Source: Monodelphis domestica (taxonomy: Eukaryota > Chordata > Mammalia > Didelphimorphia > Didelphidae). Taken from it: a stretch of 64,000 bases of DNA. Under the pieces are notes generated by a model. The model did not search any database and was not told the DNA's origin. It worked only from the letters and a program-made list of their open reading frames with translations. The number at the start of each line of letters is the position of its first letter. Positions within the stretch are counted from its first letter, which is position 1. The DNA lies in contig NC_077227.1 of the NCBI RefSeq assembly GCF_027887165.1, forward strand, positions 78,436,988 to 78,500,987, in the 5' to 3' direction. A program made the position numbers and the translations under genes. Of the stretch, positions 1-12,500 are shown one piece after another.

Positions 1-458
1 TTTGTGGTGGCGCCACAAAGTGTGCAAAGCCCCTATTATAGGGGCCATTATGTTGTGCATCTGGGGGAATATGGTTGCCATTGTACTATGTGGGGGAGGT
101 GAGGCTTGTGTTTTTCATATTATGGTCTATAATTATAGATCCATAAATACGAACCGCAAGAGGACACACACTAGTGTCTGTCGTGCCTTATTTTTTCCTG
201 TGTGAGTTCATAGATTGCAGTGCGGTTCATATAGGGTAGTGTGAACTGGAAAGGTGGTAGAGGAACTGGCTCTGTACTTGTGCCAGTTCCTGCACCACAC
301 CAGTGTGAGCCTGAGATAAAAGTGGAGTTCCACCAATATGGCCACTGGTGAGGCTGAAATGATGTGGACTGGGAAGGCTGCATTGATGGACACAGATCAG
401 TGCAGTCTGTATGCCTCTATGTGGGCAAAATTATTGTTGGTATATTGTTTTTGTTGGG

Positions 459-461
<3 letters not shown>
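1..461. other. Unassigned sequence at left edge
   Basis: No gene or repeat family recognised. Small hairpin-like palindromes occur near the start (core TGGCGCCA at about 8-15; CCCCTA/TAGGGG arms at about 31-45). It could be the 5' untranslated or terminal part of the hAT element that follows, but no matching left terminal repeat was found. Confidence 0.4.
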
Positions 462-632
<171 letters not shown>

Positions 633-669
633 TATTTTACAAAGGGCAATTTGGAATCCCTAGGAAACA

Positions 670-3117
670 ATGATATCAAGAAAGAGAAAAATTGACTCCG
701 AATGTAGGATATTCAAAGAACAATGGACTTATGATTACTTTTTCATGCAGTACTGACATGGGCATTGCAACCCCAGAAACTCGGGCAAACTATTATCAGG
801 GAAATTCATTTGCTCCCTTACATCCTCGTGATTCCTAACCTAAAACATCTAATGACCCATATAGGACCCTGAGATGATTGTCCTCCTTTGATCCTCCTTC
901 AGATTTAAGATGGACAGAGAGATGCACCTCCAGGCTATACCTTGATTCTATCAGGCTGTATCTCAGACATCTGTCTGTTCCCTAAAACTAAAGAATCTTT
1001 TATGAAGGCCATTCCCTATATCTTCAGGCAGACCCCAGTCAGATAACCAAACCCCTGACTGAATGCCCGAGTGTTTACTACTTTAGAGTCATGTCCACAC
1101 CATGACATGTTGTAAGAGTATAAAATCCCCAGAACTGATGTCGTCTGGGGGACAGCTTTTCCATCCGTGCTGTCCTCCCAGGGGGACAGCCTTTCTATCC
1201 ATGCTGTCCTCTCAAGGAGCAGCCTTCCATCTTGCTGTTCCACCTGTATCATCCTCCTTGCTATTCTCAACATTACTCTCTAAATTAATAAATTTCTCTT
1301 TTTATTTTTAAGCTAGGTTTTGGAGTCTTGCATTCTTGCAAAAGGTATCCTTCCCGAACCCCAGGGATGTACCTCTTCACCCCCACAACAGTACAAGGAA
1401 AGAACTGAGTGTTTGATATGCCAGAGCATAGTGTCTGTGTTCAAAGAATACAATTTGTGTCAACACTATCAAATTTAACATAAAGATAAATATGATTGTT
1501 TGGTTGGAAATGTGAGAAAAGATAAAATATTAAAACTGAAAAATACATTGACAACTTAGCAAAATACTTTTGTGAAGCAGAAGCAGCTAAATATTTAATC
1601 ACTGTGAGCAAGTTTTCACGTTGCCAAGTTAATAGCGTGCACTGGCTGACCATTCATGGAGGGAGAATTTGTTAGAGTGCCTTCTTTCTGTTGCCAAAGA
1701 GATGTGTCCAGAAAAGGCAGACTTATTTAGTATAGTTAGAGTCTTTCAGGATCTACAATTAAATGAAGGATTGAAGAAATGGGAGACAATTTGCATAAGC
1801 ATTTGCAAAACTCTGCAAGAAAACTTTACTCTTTTTCCTTGGCACTCAACGTGAGCAATGATGTTTGTGATTCTGCACAACTTCTAATTTTTATTCGTGG
1901 GATGAATGACAATTTTGAAGTCACAGAAGAGCTTGCTGCACTGCAGAGCATCAAAGGAACAACTACAGGAGAGGATATCTATGAAAAAGTTTTCCAAACT
2001 GTGAAGGATTTGGAGCTGGACTGGGCTAACCTAGCTAATGTGACAACTGATGGTGCTCCCAGCATGATGGGGTCTAAGAAAGGAGTAATTGCTTGCATTA
2101 ACCAAGAGATGGACAAACATAACCATTCTCATCCAATAGCCATATACTGCCTCATCCACCAACAAGCACTGCTATGTAGTAAATCACAGAAGGGGGACTC
2201 TGTTATGAAAATTGTGGTATCTTGTGTTAACTTCATTAGAGCTAATGCACTAAACCACAGACAATTTCAGGAATTTCTGTCTGAGCTAAATGTTACCTTT
2301 GAAAATGTTCTGTACCACATAGAAGTCTGTTGGCTGAGTCAAGGGGAAGTTTTGAGACATTTCTATGACTTACTTCCACAGATTACAGCTTTTATGCTTT
2401 CAAAAAACAAAGAAGTACCAGAGCTCAATGATGCAGAATGAAAATGGCACCTTGACTTTCTTGACAGATTTAACAGAGATATTCAATAGTTTCAAAGTGC
2501 AACTTCAAGGAAAAGGGAAAGTCATCTGTGATATGCAATCACATGTGAAAGCATTTGAAGTAAAATTAGGCCTCCTTATCAAACAAGTGAAGGAGGAAAA
2601 TTTCTGCCATCTCCCCTTAACTCAAAATCTGTTAGTGGAAAAACCCTTAATTGCATTTCCAAAAGAAACATGTGTGGATTCACTGGAAAAGTTGCAAAAG
2701 GAGTTCCAATTCAGATTTAAAGAACTTCATCTCCATGAACAGGACATACAGCTTTTCCATAACCCATTTTCTATTGACACTGAAAATGTGGATACAATTT
2801 ACCAAATGGAACTGGCTGAACTGCAGAATTGTGACTCTCTGAAAGACACATTCAAGTCAAGCAGCTTGCCTAATTTCTATGTATCTCTCCCCTCTGAGAC
2901 ATATCCCAATTTCAGGAACTATGCACTCAAAATGGCAACCATTTTTGGCAGCACTTATGTCTGTGAACAGACTTTTTCCAGAATGAAACATCTGAAATCT
3001 CCAACCAGATCTAGACTAACTGATGCACAGTTTCATCACTTGTTATGGCTAGCAGTGGCAAATATGGAACTAGATGCTGACCATCTCATTAGCCAAAAGC
3101 AGGCCCATAGTTCCTAG
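670..3117 (+). pseudogene. hAT transposase pseudogene (GTF2IRD2/ZBED-like Charlie family)
   Basis: Decayed transposase of a cut-and-paste hAT element. The N-terminus starts at ATG 670 (MISRKRKIDSE...) and runs to 753, where a solo LTR interrupts it. It resumes at 1391 with a BED-type zinc-finger relic (CLIC...KEYNLCQHY). The catalytic middle is readable at about 1669-1770 in one frame and 1779-2438 in another (LLIFIRG, TTDGAPSMMG). The C-terminus is at about 2440-3117 in a third frame, with the hAT dimerisation region (KMATIFGSTYVCEQTFSRMK). Early stops lie between 1440 and 1660, with frameshifts near 1770 and 2440. The family resembles the transposase domesticated in GTF2IRD2, but this copy is broken and cannot encode a protein. 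Confidence 0.85.
754..1390 (+). mobile_element. Solo LTR of an endogenous retrovirus
   Basis: A 637-bp unit begins TGACATGG and ends CCACAACA (TG...CA), flanked by 4-bp direct repeats GTAC at 750-753 and 1391-1394. It has a TATA box (TATAAAA, 1119-1125), a poly(A) signal (AATAAA, 1287-1292) and a U5 ending in a C-rich segment. R contains imperfect repeats of about 40 bp around GACAGC...GCTGTCC (1150-1225). A 4-bp duplication is usual for gammaretrovirus-like (ERV1) elements. No internal viral genes are present, so it is a recombined solo LTR. Removing it reconnects the two halves of the transposase reading frame. Confidence 0.85.
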
Positions 3118-3332
3118 TTCCCATTGAAATACCGGTCAGTTTGTTGATTTAAATTTACTTGTTCTTTATTTTAAATATTGTATTTGTTCCCATTTTTTTT
3201 AAAACTTTAAAATAAGATATGTGCAGTATGCATAGGGATTTGTTCATAGTTTTTTTTTTTTTATAGTCTGGCCCTCCAATGGTCAGAGGGACAGTGAACT
3301 GGCCCCCTGTGTAAAAAGTTTGGAGATCCCTG

Positions 3333-3689
3333 ATTTAGGGAATTAAAAGGATTATCATACAATTAATAGTGACTACCTGGCTCCCTGAATGCCCCTGGGG
3401 GTCTTTTTCTCTTCAAATCAGTATGGAAAATGATGGACAGAGATGTTCAAAGGGGGTGTATTACAATTAACAATGCAGCCATACATACACACATACAATA
3501 AGAGGCTTTAAGAAAAACTTGCCTTGAAATGTGCAAAATATGATTTAATTTTGTTTACATATTTAAAACTCATCAAGACAGTTGATTGAGGCCTTTACTC
3601 CTTATATCTCCTTAACAATTCAAGGGTCCTTCTAGGGAGAATAGGTTGAGGAGGGGGAGAGAGTTGAGGCCCATTATTTATCATAATAT
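3333..3689. other. Unassigned intergenic sequence
   Basis: AT-rich sequence between the hAT right end and an L2-like repeat. No coding signal or repeat family recognised. Confidence 0.4.
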
Positions 3690-4224
3690 TTCTATAAATC
3701 TATTTCTTTTCCCCTGGTGACACTGTTACTACTCTGGTGCAAGCCCTCATTACCTCATGTCTATCCTATTGCAATAACCTTCTAGTTAGTCTCCCTGCCT
3801 TCTCTCTTCCCACTCTAATCCATCTTCCACTCAACAGATAAATGGTCTTCCTAAAACAAATCTTCCATCCCACATTCAAAACAATCTTCCATCACACATT
3901 CAATAAATTCCAGGGACTCTTTATTGTCTCTAGAATCAAATGTGAGATCCTCTATTTGGCATTTAAAGTCATTCAGAATAACCTGGCTCATTCCTGCCTT
4001 TCCAGCCTTCTTGCACCTTTCTCCCCTCCCCTTGCCCTGTGATCTATTGACACAGACCTTCTTGCTATTCCTCACACAAGATAGATACTCCCATCATCCA
4101 ACTTCCTATATTGTCACTTGCTATCCCCCATGCCCAGAATTCTCTCCTTTCTCATCTCCTTCTCCTGACTCCTTTGCTTTTTTTCTCCCAGCTAAAATCC
4201 CACCTTCTGCTCAAGAAGCCTTAT
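3690..4224 (+). repeat. L2/CR1-type LINE 3'-end relic
   Basis: Pyrimidine-rich text has the order typical of L2 3' ends: a 'cctctatttggcatttaaagtc' style core, then 'cttgctattcctcacacaag', then 'ccttctgctcaagaagcctt'. The same order is seen at 26515-27085. The family assignment is by recognition only. Confidence 0.5.
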
Positions 4225-4352
4225 GAGTTCCAAAGCAGAAGAGTGGTAAGGACTAGGCAATGAGGGTTAAATAACTTCTCCAGGGTCACATAGCTAGTAA
4301 GTGTCTGAAGTCAGATTTAAATGCCAGACCTCCCATGTCCAGGATTGGCTCA
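4225..4352 (-). repeat. tRNA-derived SINE fragment, antisense
   Basis: Contains the reverse complement of the SINE middle (GGTTAAATAACTT...GGGTCACATAGCTAGTAAGTGTCTGA). Both ends are missing. Confidence 0.75.
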
Positions 4353-4747
4353 AGGGAGATAACTAGTTGTCCCTGAGACTCATTTTCAAAAGCTTCCAGT
4401 GAAGAAGAAAATCATCTTGATTGAGATCAAGCTAGTCCTCTGGACTAGCCAGTAGGCTCTTTTAATACAATGAAAACTCAATATCTCTGTGGGCACCTCT
4501 CCTCAATTCTAATTGTACTCTGCACACAGTAGATGCAAAGGTTTTGAATTTCCTTTGAGCATTTTGCCTGAACCCTTACTTAGCCCCCTTCATTCCTTTC
4601 CTTGCATCTTTTCTGAGAACTTTCAGCAAGCTTTTTTGAAGTACCTATTATGGGACCCAGCTAGTGCTGATACAAAGACGAACAACAGCAACAAAACCAC
4701 CAAAACTTTAAAGATCCCTTTGGAAAATAATTTTATACATCTTACCC

Positions 4748-4880
4748 CCCCCCCCCCCCACGTGCCATTATTAGAATGTAACTCTTTGGGGGCCGGGACT
4801 GTGCTATCTTTTCCTTTGACTCCCCAGAGTCGTGCACATAGTAGGTGTTTTACTGTAATATATGTGTTGAACTGCAAAAA
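4748..4880 (+). repeat. L2-type 3' tail next to a C homopolymer
   Basis: After a C(15) run (about 4745-4759), the text 'gtaactctttgggggccgggactgtgct...gtgcacatagtaggtgttttac' matches the usual L2 3' terminus. Confidence 0.5.
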
Positions 4881-5039
4881 AGCAAGGGGAATGCATTCAT
4901 GGGGATTTTAGGTGGAACAAAAGGAATGGGAGGAGACTGGAAACCCTACTGGATGCAGTTAGGGGCGCTCGAGGAAAAATTTTCAACGTTGGAGGCCTTT
5001 TCCGGCTTCAGGTTCAAGGCAGGGGGCCCGAAGGGTTAA

Positions 5040-5216
5040 CCACCCTGGCAACCTTAACAGCAAGCTCCTCTAGAGCGCGGGGTGGGTGGTTATTTGAATA
5101 GACCAATGGAAAGGGCGTTAAAAGAGCAGCTCAGACCCAGCCAATCCCGTGCAAGAGGCTCGAAGCACTCAGCCAATCAGAAGGGGCAGGAGGAGTGGTT
5201 GAAGATAATTACAAAG
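5040..5216 (+). promoter_or_regulatory. ARHGAP19: ARHGAP19 promoter / 5'UTR with three CCAAT boxes
   Basis: There is no TATA box. CCAAT boxes lie at 5103-5107, 5141-5145 and 5173-5177, spaced 38 and 32 bp. A TTTGAA hexamer (CHR-like) lies at 5093-5098, just upstream. Regularly spaced NF-Y boxes are typical of G2/M-expressed genes, which fits the known mitotic role of ARHGAP19. The transcription start is not determinable here but should lie between the last CCAAT box and the ATG, or slightly upstream. Confidence 0.65.
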
Positions 5217-5272
5217 ATGGCGACTGAGTCGAGTAGTGACGGGGAGGTGCAATATCAGGGACAGAAGAGGCG
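5217..5272 (+). CDS. ARHGAP19: ARHGAP19 exon 1 (coding part)
   Basis: Encodes [18 protein letters not shown] plus two bases of codon 19, with donor CG|GTGAGT. The ATG overlaps an AAGATGGCG motif. The N-terminus is poorly conserved apart from MATE and GEV. Intron 1 that follows is 34,760 bp. Confidence 0.92.
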
Positions 5273-6480
5273 GTGAGTGAGATTCTTGGGCTCGTTCCCT
5301 CTGAAGCCCGGGTTGTGAGCTGGACGCTGCTGCTGTTCTTGAGCCTGGTGCCGAAAGAGTTTTCTTTCTCCCCCAGGTCGGAATCTGCTGGGCGGCGCGT
5401 CCGTAGTAACGCAGGCTCACCGTAGCGGTGGGTGGCGAGCCGGTGGATCACGTGACCCCGATCGAGCTCGTGCTGAGCTGCGCGGTTCTCCCCGTTGGGC
5501 GCGCGCTCTGCCTTCTGCGCACGCGTTCTGTGCGGAGTGCTACTTCTACCTCTCTGACCACTCGTCCTGGGTCTTCTTGCTGGAGATTGTGTCCCAAGGC
5601 TCTGCTCTTTGTGTTCTTTTGTCGCTTCTCATCTGCAGCCGTTTCCCTTGGCGATCTCACTACGTCTTAGGGATGCTATTTTCATATCTATGAAGGTGAT
5701 TCTTAGATGACTTGATCCAGTTTCAACGTCCCTCCTGTTCATATCACCAACTGGCTATTGCTGTCTGTCTGTATGGCCGTCCGTCCATCCGTCCGTCCCT
5801 CCCTCCACATATATACTTACTTAGTTGTAGATATAGAGGTGTCCCTTCCACATCTGGTGCTTAGTGATGTAGTGCTTCCGTGATCTGGAAGATTCAAAAT
5901 ATTTTGGTCCTCCTTTGTAACAGAGTGTCAGTTTTTTCTTTTATGGGACATTTACAATACCTTGAAAAATTTAAGTTAAATATTTGGTCACAGGCTATAT
6001 GTAGATCAATATTAAGTAAAAATACTATATGAGAAAGAAACAAAATAAGAATTATGTCTGAAAGTTAGAAAAAAGTGAAACAAATTTGAGGAGAGTAGCA
6101 GCAAACATATTGCATGCTATTTTATTTATTTCAAAACTTTTGTGCTGTCTTTGGCTTCTGCAATACTCTCCCCAAATTCCCATTTTCTTATGTTGATCCT
6201 TGAAATATTGAAACTACTCTGGGGAAAAGTCACCATGTGGAAGGGATACTTGTATAGGCAAACAACCAAGGACCCAAGTATACATACACAGACATACAAT
6301 TAAGGACTCAACTGTATGTATCTGATGGAGGTGGGCAGTGATAGAAGCAAACCACTATGTAATGAAGTCTAATATTTTTCCCCAGTTAGCACTAGTGAAG
6401 CATAAATTGCAAGGCCTGTATTATTAGAACTAGCTAAGCATTAATTGCAAAATCTGTATTACTAAGCTGTTGTATATACT

Positions 6481-6518
<38 letters not shown>

Positions 6519-9500
6519 ACTAACTTGTATATTCTTAATCAGTTATAATGTTCTTGTGCTATATTTACATCAGCCTTGCACTGTGCCATATTATTAATCA
6601 CTTAGATGGTTCCATTCGGTATTTACATCAGTTATATTGGTATTATATATATATATATTATACACTTTACCAACTATGTTACCAACCTAGATAAGGGCAA
6701 TCCTGGAAGATACTGAGGCTTTCCCTGATCTGGGGTTTTCAGCCTGGAACACCCAGAATGCCCAAGGGTGGACAGTTCTCCTGCGCTACCCCATCAGCTC
6801 CTAAACCTCTTCTTTAAATACTTACATACCTCTGGATGAGAACTTGAGCCTCCCATTCTTGGGACAAGATCTTGCCTACAAACTTTGGAGTGTTTTTCCC
6901 GCAGCATCTCTATCTGATAAATTGAAGGTAATTTTAGAGGGAAGACATTCACATAAAGGAGGATTAGGAAAGGCTTCAAGAAGTAGGGATTTTAGCTGGG
7001 ACTAAAAGGAAGCCAGGGAATCTGGGAGATGGATATGATGAGAGAGAATTCCAGGCATGGCTGGGAGGCATTGAAAAAATGCAGGAAGTTGAGAGTTGGC
7101 TCATTGTAGAATGGGTGAGGTGTAAGAAGGATGAAAAGGTAGGAGAGGGCCAGGAGATAAAAGACTCTTAAGAGGCCAACCAAGGGTCCTAGGGGGCCAT
7201 GGGGATTTATTGAGGAGGGAGGAGACATAGTTAGACCTGTGCAGAGACACTGGAGACAGAAAGAGAGCCCACACTGTTGTGAGTCTGGGGCAAGTGGGGC
7301 TTTGCATCAGGGTGATGGTGGCTTTAGAGCAGACTGGACTTGGCTAGTGATTGGATCTGGGGAGAGGTGAGAGAGTGAGGAATAGACACTGCAAATATTA
7401 ACAGCCATGGGAATTAAGTGCTATTACAATGCCCATTTTATAGCTCAGGAAACTGAAGCAGACAGATTTCACAGTATCTGGGGCTGGATTTGAATTCAGG
7501 TTTTCCTGACTTGAGACTCGGGGCTCTACCCACAGGTCCACCCAGTTGTTTCAGGAGAGGCCTCCATTGTAGTAATTTAGCCAGGAAAAGGCAGGGCAGT
7601 ACAAGGTGGTGGTTCCCTGTCCTGGCTCCTTCTTCTCTCTCTAGTCACTTTGTTCCCATCTCCCTGCCTTTTCCCTGACTGTCCCTTGGGTCTCCCCTGC
7701 CTCCTTTTGGCTCCTTGCCATTATGTAAGGCCCAGCCCAGGGCTGAGTGGCCTCCTGGCTGATGTCTACACCACGTATGCCCTCAGGATCTGTTGGCTGC
7801 ATGGGGTGTCCCCAGTTAGAAGGTGACTTTCTTGGGCCAGGGACCATGGGACTTTTGGTTTTATGGTTGTTTGGCCAGCCTTGGTATCCTGAGCTTTTAG
7901 CTCGGGGCCTGCACACAGTCCTAAGTGCTCAGGAAAGACTTGTTGACAAATTGTCTCAGTGTGAACCTGTGACAGACCCCCTGACAGGCACTATTTAAAA
8001 TAAAAATATATTTTTTTAGATCTGGTACCTCACTGTTTGCTCCATTTTACTAATGAGAAAAACAAAAGTTCAGAGACCAGAGTAGGATCATTGGGTTTGA
8101 GAAGTGGAGGAGATCCCCCTGGAGTCCTGTGCTGGACTTGGAGCCTGGAAGATTCCGGTTCTAGCCTTAGCTGCTTAACTTGCTGTGTAGCCCTGGGTGA
8201 GTCATGTAGGTTTTCTTGGCTCACTTTCTCATCTGTAAAGTTGTATTAATAGTAGTATCTCATGGGAGTAATTATGAAGGACAGATGAGAGAAAATATTT
8301 TGTGTTTTAAGGCAAACTTTTATTATCACAAAAACTTAGATTATTGCAGAGCAGTGGAAAGGCACAAGGGGGTGAACTTGTATTAAATACGGAACTTAGG
8401 GGCAGCCAGGGAGTACAGTGGAATAGAGCACCAGGCGTGGATTCAGTAAGACCTGGGTTCAAGGCTGGCCTCAGATACTTCCTAGTTGTATGACCCTGAG
8501 TAAGTCACTTCATCCTGCTTGCTTAACCCTTGTCACTCTTCTGCCTTAGAATGGATACTGAGACAAAGTAAGGGCTTAAAAAACCCCCAACTAAATAAAG
8601 AACTTAACCTAGAGTAAAGCCTGTCATCAGAGAATTATACAAGGTGGGTAGGCAGCAGGTAGGCTGGGAAAGGAGTGACATCCAGAGCACTGACTCATGC
8701 TTTCCTGATCTTGGGAAGGAAGGAGGGAGACCAGGGGTGGGGTGGGCTGGGGGGTTTAGAGGGACCCTCTCAGTGAATTTATGGCAGTGGAGAAGCAGCA
8801 GCAGAGTGTGAGGGGTAGGGTGAGCTGCTCTTGGAGTCAGGGAGAGGGACATTCACATCTTGGCATTGCCATCCTTCCCGTGTAAGCAAGTCCCTTCAGC
8901 ACCTGGAGCTTGAGGCAGTTTTCTAAGTAGCATAGAATCTGCTGGGCAGCCCCCCTCCAGAAACCCTCTGCCCTTGTGCAATCACTGGCCAGTGCCCATG
9001 CCTGCTTGGGGACCACAAGTGTACCAGTGGGCTCCCCAGGGCTGTTTGGCAGCTGAGGAAATTGAGGCCTCTGAGAGCACATGTGATTTGCCCACTTTAA
9101 TGATAGCATTTTGAGAAGGGAAGGGAACCCAGCAGGTCCTCTGACCCTGGATCCTGTGAACTTTTTGCAGAATGAAGTAACTACAGTTACCCAACTAGTT
9201 AGGGCAGATGGGGACTAGAATCTAGGTCCTTAACTTAAACCCAGTCTCCATTTCTCTTTTGATTTAATAGCTCTCAGACCACTGAAAGTTCCTTTTGAAA
9301 GGGAATGATTTTATTCTTTTGTAGATAGATGCTCAAAGACATGGATTGAAGAGGTAGGCAATCCATAATATCAATTTCTAATCTCTCACTTTGTCCATGT
9401 GAAATATCCTTGCTAAGGAAGGTCTAATACTTTGAATTACACAGTACACAGTATTTTCTTTTTTACATTAAACTTTTTTTTCAAAAAAATGAAAGTCCAC

Positions 9501-12500
9501 CTTCTTTCCCTCCCACTTTCCTTCTTATCCTCTTGAAAAAGAAAAAAAAAATCCCTGTTATAAATGTATAGAATTAAGCAAAACAAATTTCTCCATTAAC
9601 TGTCCAAAAAAATTATAAACTGTAAAACTGTATAAACTGTAAGTGATGAACCCGTCACTTCTTTGCCAGGAAGTGGGGAGTGAGTTTCACTGAGTCCTCT
9701 GGAATTGTGGTTGGTTATTGTGTTGATCAGGGTTGATAAGTGTTTCATAGTTGTTAGCCTTTGCAATAATGTTACTGTATAAATTTTTTTTTTTGTAATC
9801 TGCTCACATCACTTTGCATCAGTTTTTACAAATCTTCCCCAGGTTTCAATGAAACTATCTCATAAGTCATTTGCTATTCCAGAGTAGTATTTCACCAGAT
9901 TCATATGGCTCATCATTTTCAGTTACCTAGGTTTGTAACCTCAGCCTGTTTACTTTGTCCCACCATCTTGTATATGTAGTCAGTTTTTAAATTTTTCCAT
10001 CTGGGACTTGATAAGTACTTGTTCAGGTGAATTGTATTCAATACTTATGTAATTTGGATCTCATTTATTTGACTACTCTCTTTCTTCCTCCTTTACAAAT
10101 TGTACCCAAGGTTGCCCAATTTTCCTGTGAAGTCCTTTTCCATGTCATTCTAATAATTCTCCATAGAAGTTTTGGTCATTGTATGAAAGAGCTTCCTCTA
10201 GGTGTTTTAATATTTCTGCAACACCTGGGCATTCCATCTGTTACCATTTATTCTTGCATATGACTAATCCACTTCCTTTCTTGGTCATATATTTTCCTTA
10301 ATGTTTATACATCTCCTTATTCTTTACACAGAGGAGGTATTTAGCAAATTAATATTGTTGATTATTCCACTTTTTACCATGCAAGTTATCAGTGGTAATA
10401 TGCTGCAGCCCATTGGATGACTACATTCTTTTCAGTAAAGCAGGCGAGGACTCATTTGCTAAGCCAGAATATCTTACAACTTGATTTGGGAACTAGAGGA
10501 AAAGAGCAACAGGTAAATGCTAAGAGGTAAGGAAAGAAATCTCTGCTAATGGCCTGCATGAGGATTTTCTTGTTTCCTATATCTCACCTACTGGCTTCAG
10601 AACATTTCTTCAATTTACCAAGATGGCTTTGAATTTTCAGCTCACTTTCCTTTTCTTCCTGCTCCCAGGAGGGTTGTTGTTATTTGCATATTTAAACAGA
10701 CTTGTCCCCTCTATCAAGTTATTGATAAATGCATCAAACAGAACTGGACCTAGGGCTGACTTTTGTAACAGTCCACACCTGTGTAGGCACAAGGGAAATA
10801 ATTTATCTGTAAGGATTGTCTTAGGAAAGCCCATGCTCAGTCCTGTGCATGGCAAGAAAGGCATTGACCTTTGATCCAGCATCCTAAGGTTTAGGCTCAC
10901 CTGGCCAGACCACCTATAATTTACAACTGAACCAATGGCAATCCACTGTGTCTTCATTAATATGCATTATGTACCTTTGCATCACAATATCAATAAATAG
11001 GAGCAGCTCACAGCAAGCAAGCCCTTATTACCTTTCACCTGTCTGTCTTTCCTGGAGCTTGGCCTCTGGCCAAGAATCAGCCTTTCTCATGGCATTTCCT
11101 TTATTTCTGTGAAACACCTCTCTTTCTTAATCTTCTACCCTCTAGCGGGAGTGGTCCCTGATTAGAGCCCTGGGCTCTAAGGGATTGTGGCTTTTCGCTC
11201 AGCTAATCTCTATACTCCTTGCTTACTCCAGTGTGTTGATTTAATTACCTGTTTCATGTCCTTGTGAAAGTTAAGTAGCTGGAGCTTGATCTGTGTATGT
11301 GGGTGTTTGCCTTCTTCTTATCCATCCCCTTGGCTTCAGCCTCTTTCCCCCAAGGTCAACCTTCTATCTTTCCTTTCTTGTGAGGGCTGTTGGCCAGCTC
11401 CTCCACACTTTTGATACACACTGACTGCTTATTTCTTTGCTATAAGGCAGATATTGAAACTGACAACTGGGCAGTTCCAAATTTGTGGTATTTAAACTAC
11501 ATTTCCCCAGTTTTTTGGTATGTCACAAATCAAATTACTGCAAATTCATGTGTGAAAGATGTAACCTCCTTGACTTATCATGTCCCTTCTTAATCATAGA
11601 GAGCCCACTTAGATCAGTGAAAAAGCACTTATGCTTTTATCAGCTATGGTGATTATTATCCTATACTGTGTTTTCAAATTAGTTTCTTTGAGAGGCTTTC
11701 AGCATTTTTCTTTGGCTCACTATAGTTTTCATCTTTCTATCTCTAGTGACTTGCATATAATAAATACTTAAGAAATGTTTGAATTGGATTAAATTCAAGT
11801 CTTTTCAGATCCTTTGCCAGCTCTGATTTGTGTCAGTTATTAAGTGGATATAGCATATTTAGACTCCAACAATTTACCATGTTTGTTTGAACTATTTTAC
11901 AAGGCCTTACTTCATTTTGGCTTGGTTTTTCTCTTTCCTAGTTTATATGCTACTTATCCCCCCCTTTCTAGTTAATGTTTTTCTTAAGTACCAAGGCTAA
12001 ATTTATTTTATTTCCTCACCTGTCAAGTGAAGATAACACTTAGAATACTTGCACCACCTTTCTCTTGGCCCTATTAATATCAGTTTCTTTGATTTTCATG
12101 AGACAGTGTTATCTTGCTGTCCCTTTATGTAGGAAAAGGAATTGTCCTTGCTCTGTAAAACTCTAGAAGGCTGAGTAGCTGGCATTAATAAAGTCCAGGA
12201 AGGTTTGCAAAATGCTCAGCATACATTATGTCGTTTGATTCTCAGAGACCCTCTGAGGTAAGTACTCTTGATGACATTCCCCATTTTTTAGATGAGATAA
12301 CCGGCTGTTAAGTTTATTATAGGAAAAGTTTGGCACAGTTTTTATGGAGAATGAACTTGGCTTTGATAAGATTGTGTTAGTAGGGAGAGGGGGCTCTGGC
12401 AGTGTTGGATAGCATGAATTAATTGGTAGTGGAATCAGTTAGCATGCCTTCAGGATTGGGAAGTTCCTAAGCCTGGAGGTTAATGAGTGAACTTGAAGGA

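Larger units (their letters stand above)
670..3332 (+). mobile_element. hAT (Charlie-type) DNA transposon remnant
   Basis: The right end is recognisable. 3262-3332 reads inwards as a Charlie-type terminal sequence and ends in ...GGAGATCCCTG, followed by ATTTAGGG as a possible 8-bp target duplication. The interior carries a transposase pseudogene. No matching left terminal repeat was found upstream, so the left boundary given is only the start of recognisable coding sequence. A solo retroviral LTR is nested inside. Confidence 0.8.
4960..5560. promoter_or_regulatory. CpG island over ARHGAP19 exon 1
   Basis: CpG-dense stretch spanning the promoter, exon 1 and the start of intron 1. It includes a palindromic E-box TCACGTGA (5448-5455) of the USF/TFE type inside intron 1. 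CpG content drops sharply after about 5560. Confidence 0.75.

Noticed and set aside
8..30. TGGCGCC resembling a lysine-tRNA primer-binding site
   Set aside because: The motif is only 7 bp within a palindrome, and no LTR ends immediately upstream, so it is not a proviral PBS.
5428..5670. Open frame of 80 codons in the CpG island
   Set aside because: Lies in intron 1 just after the exon 1 donor. GC-rich composition alone explains it, and no known domain is seen.
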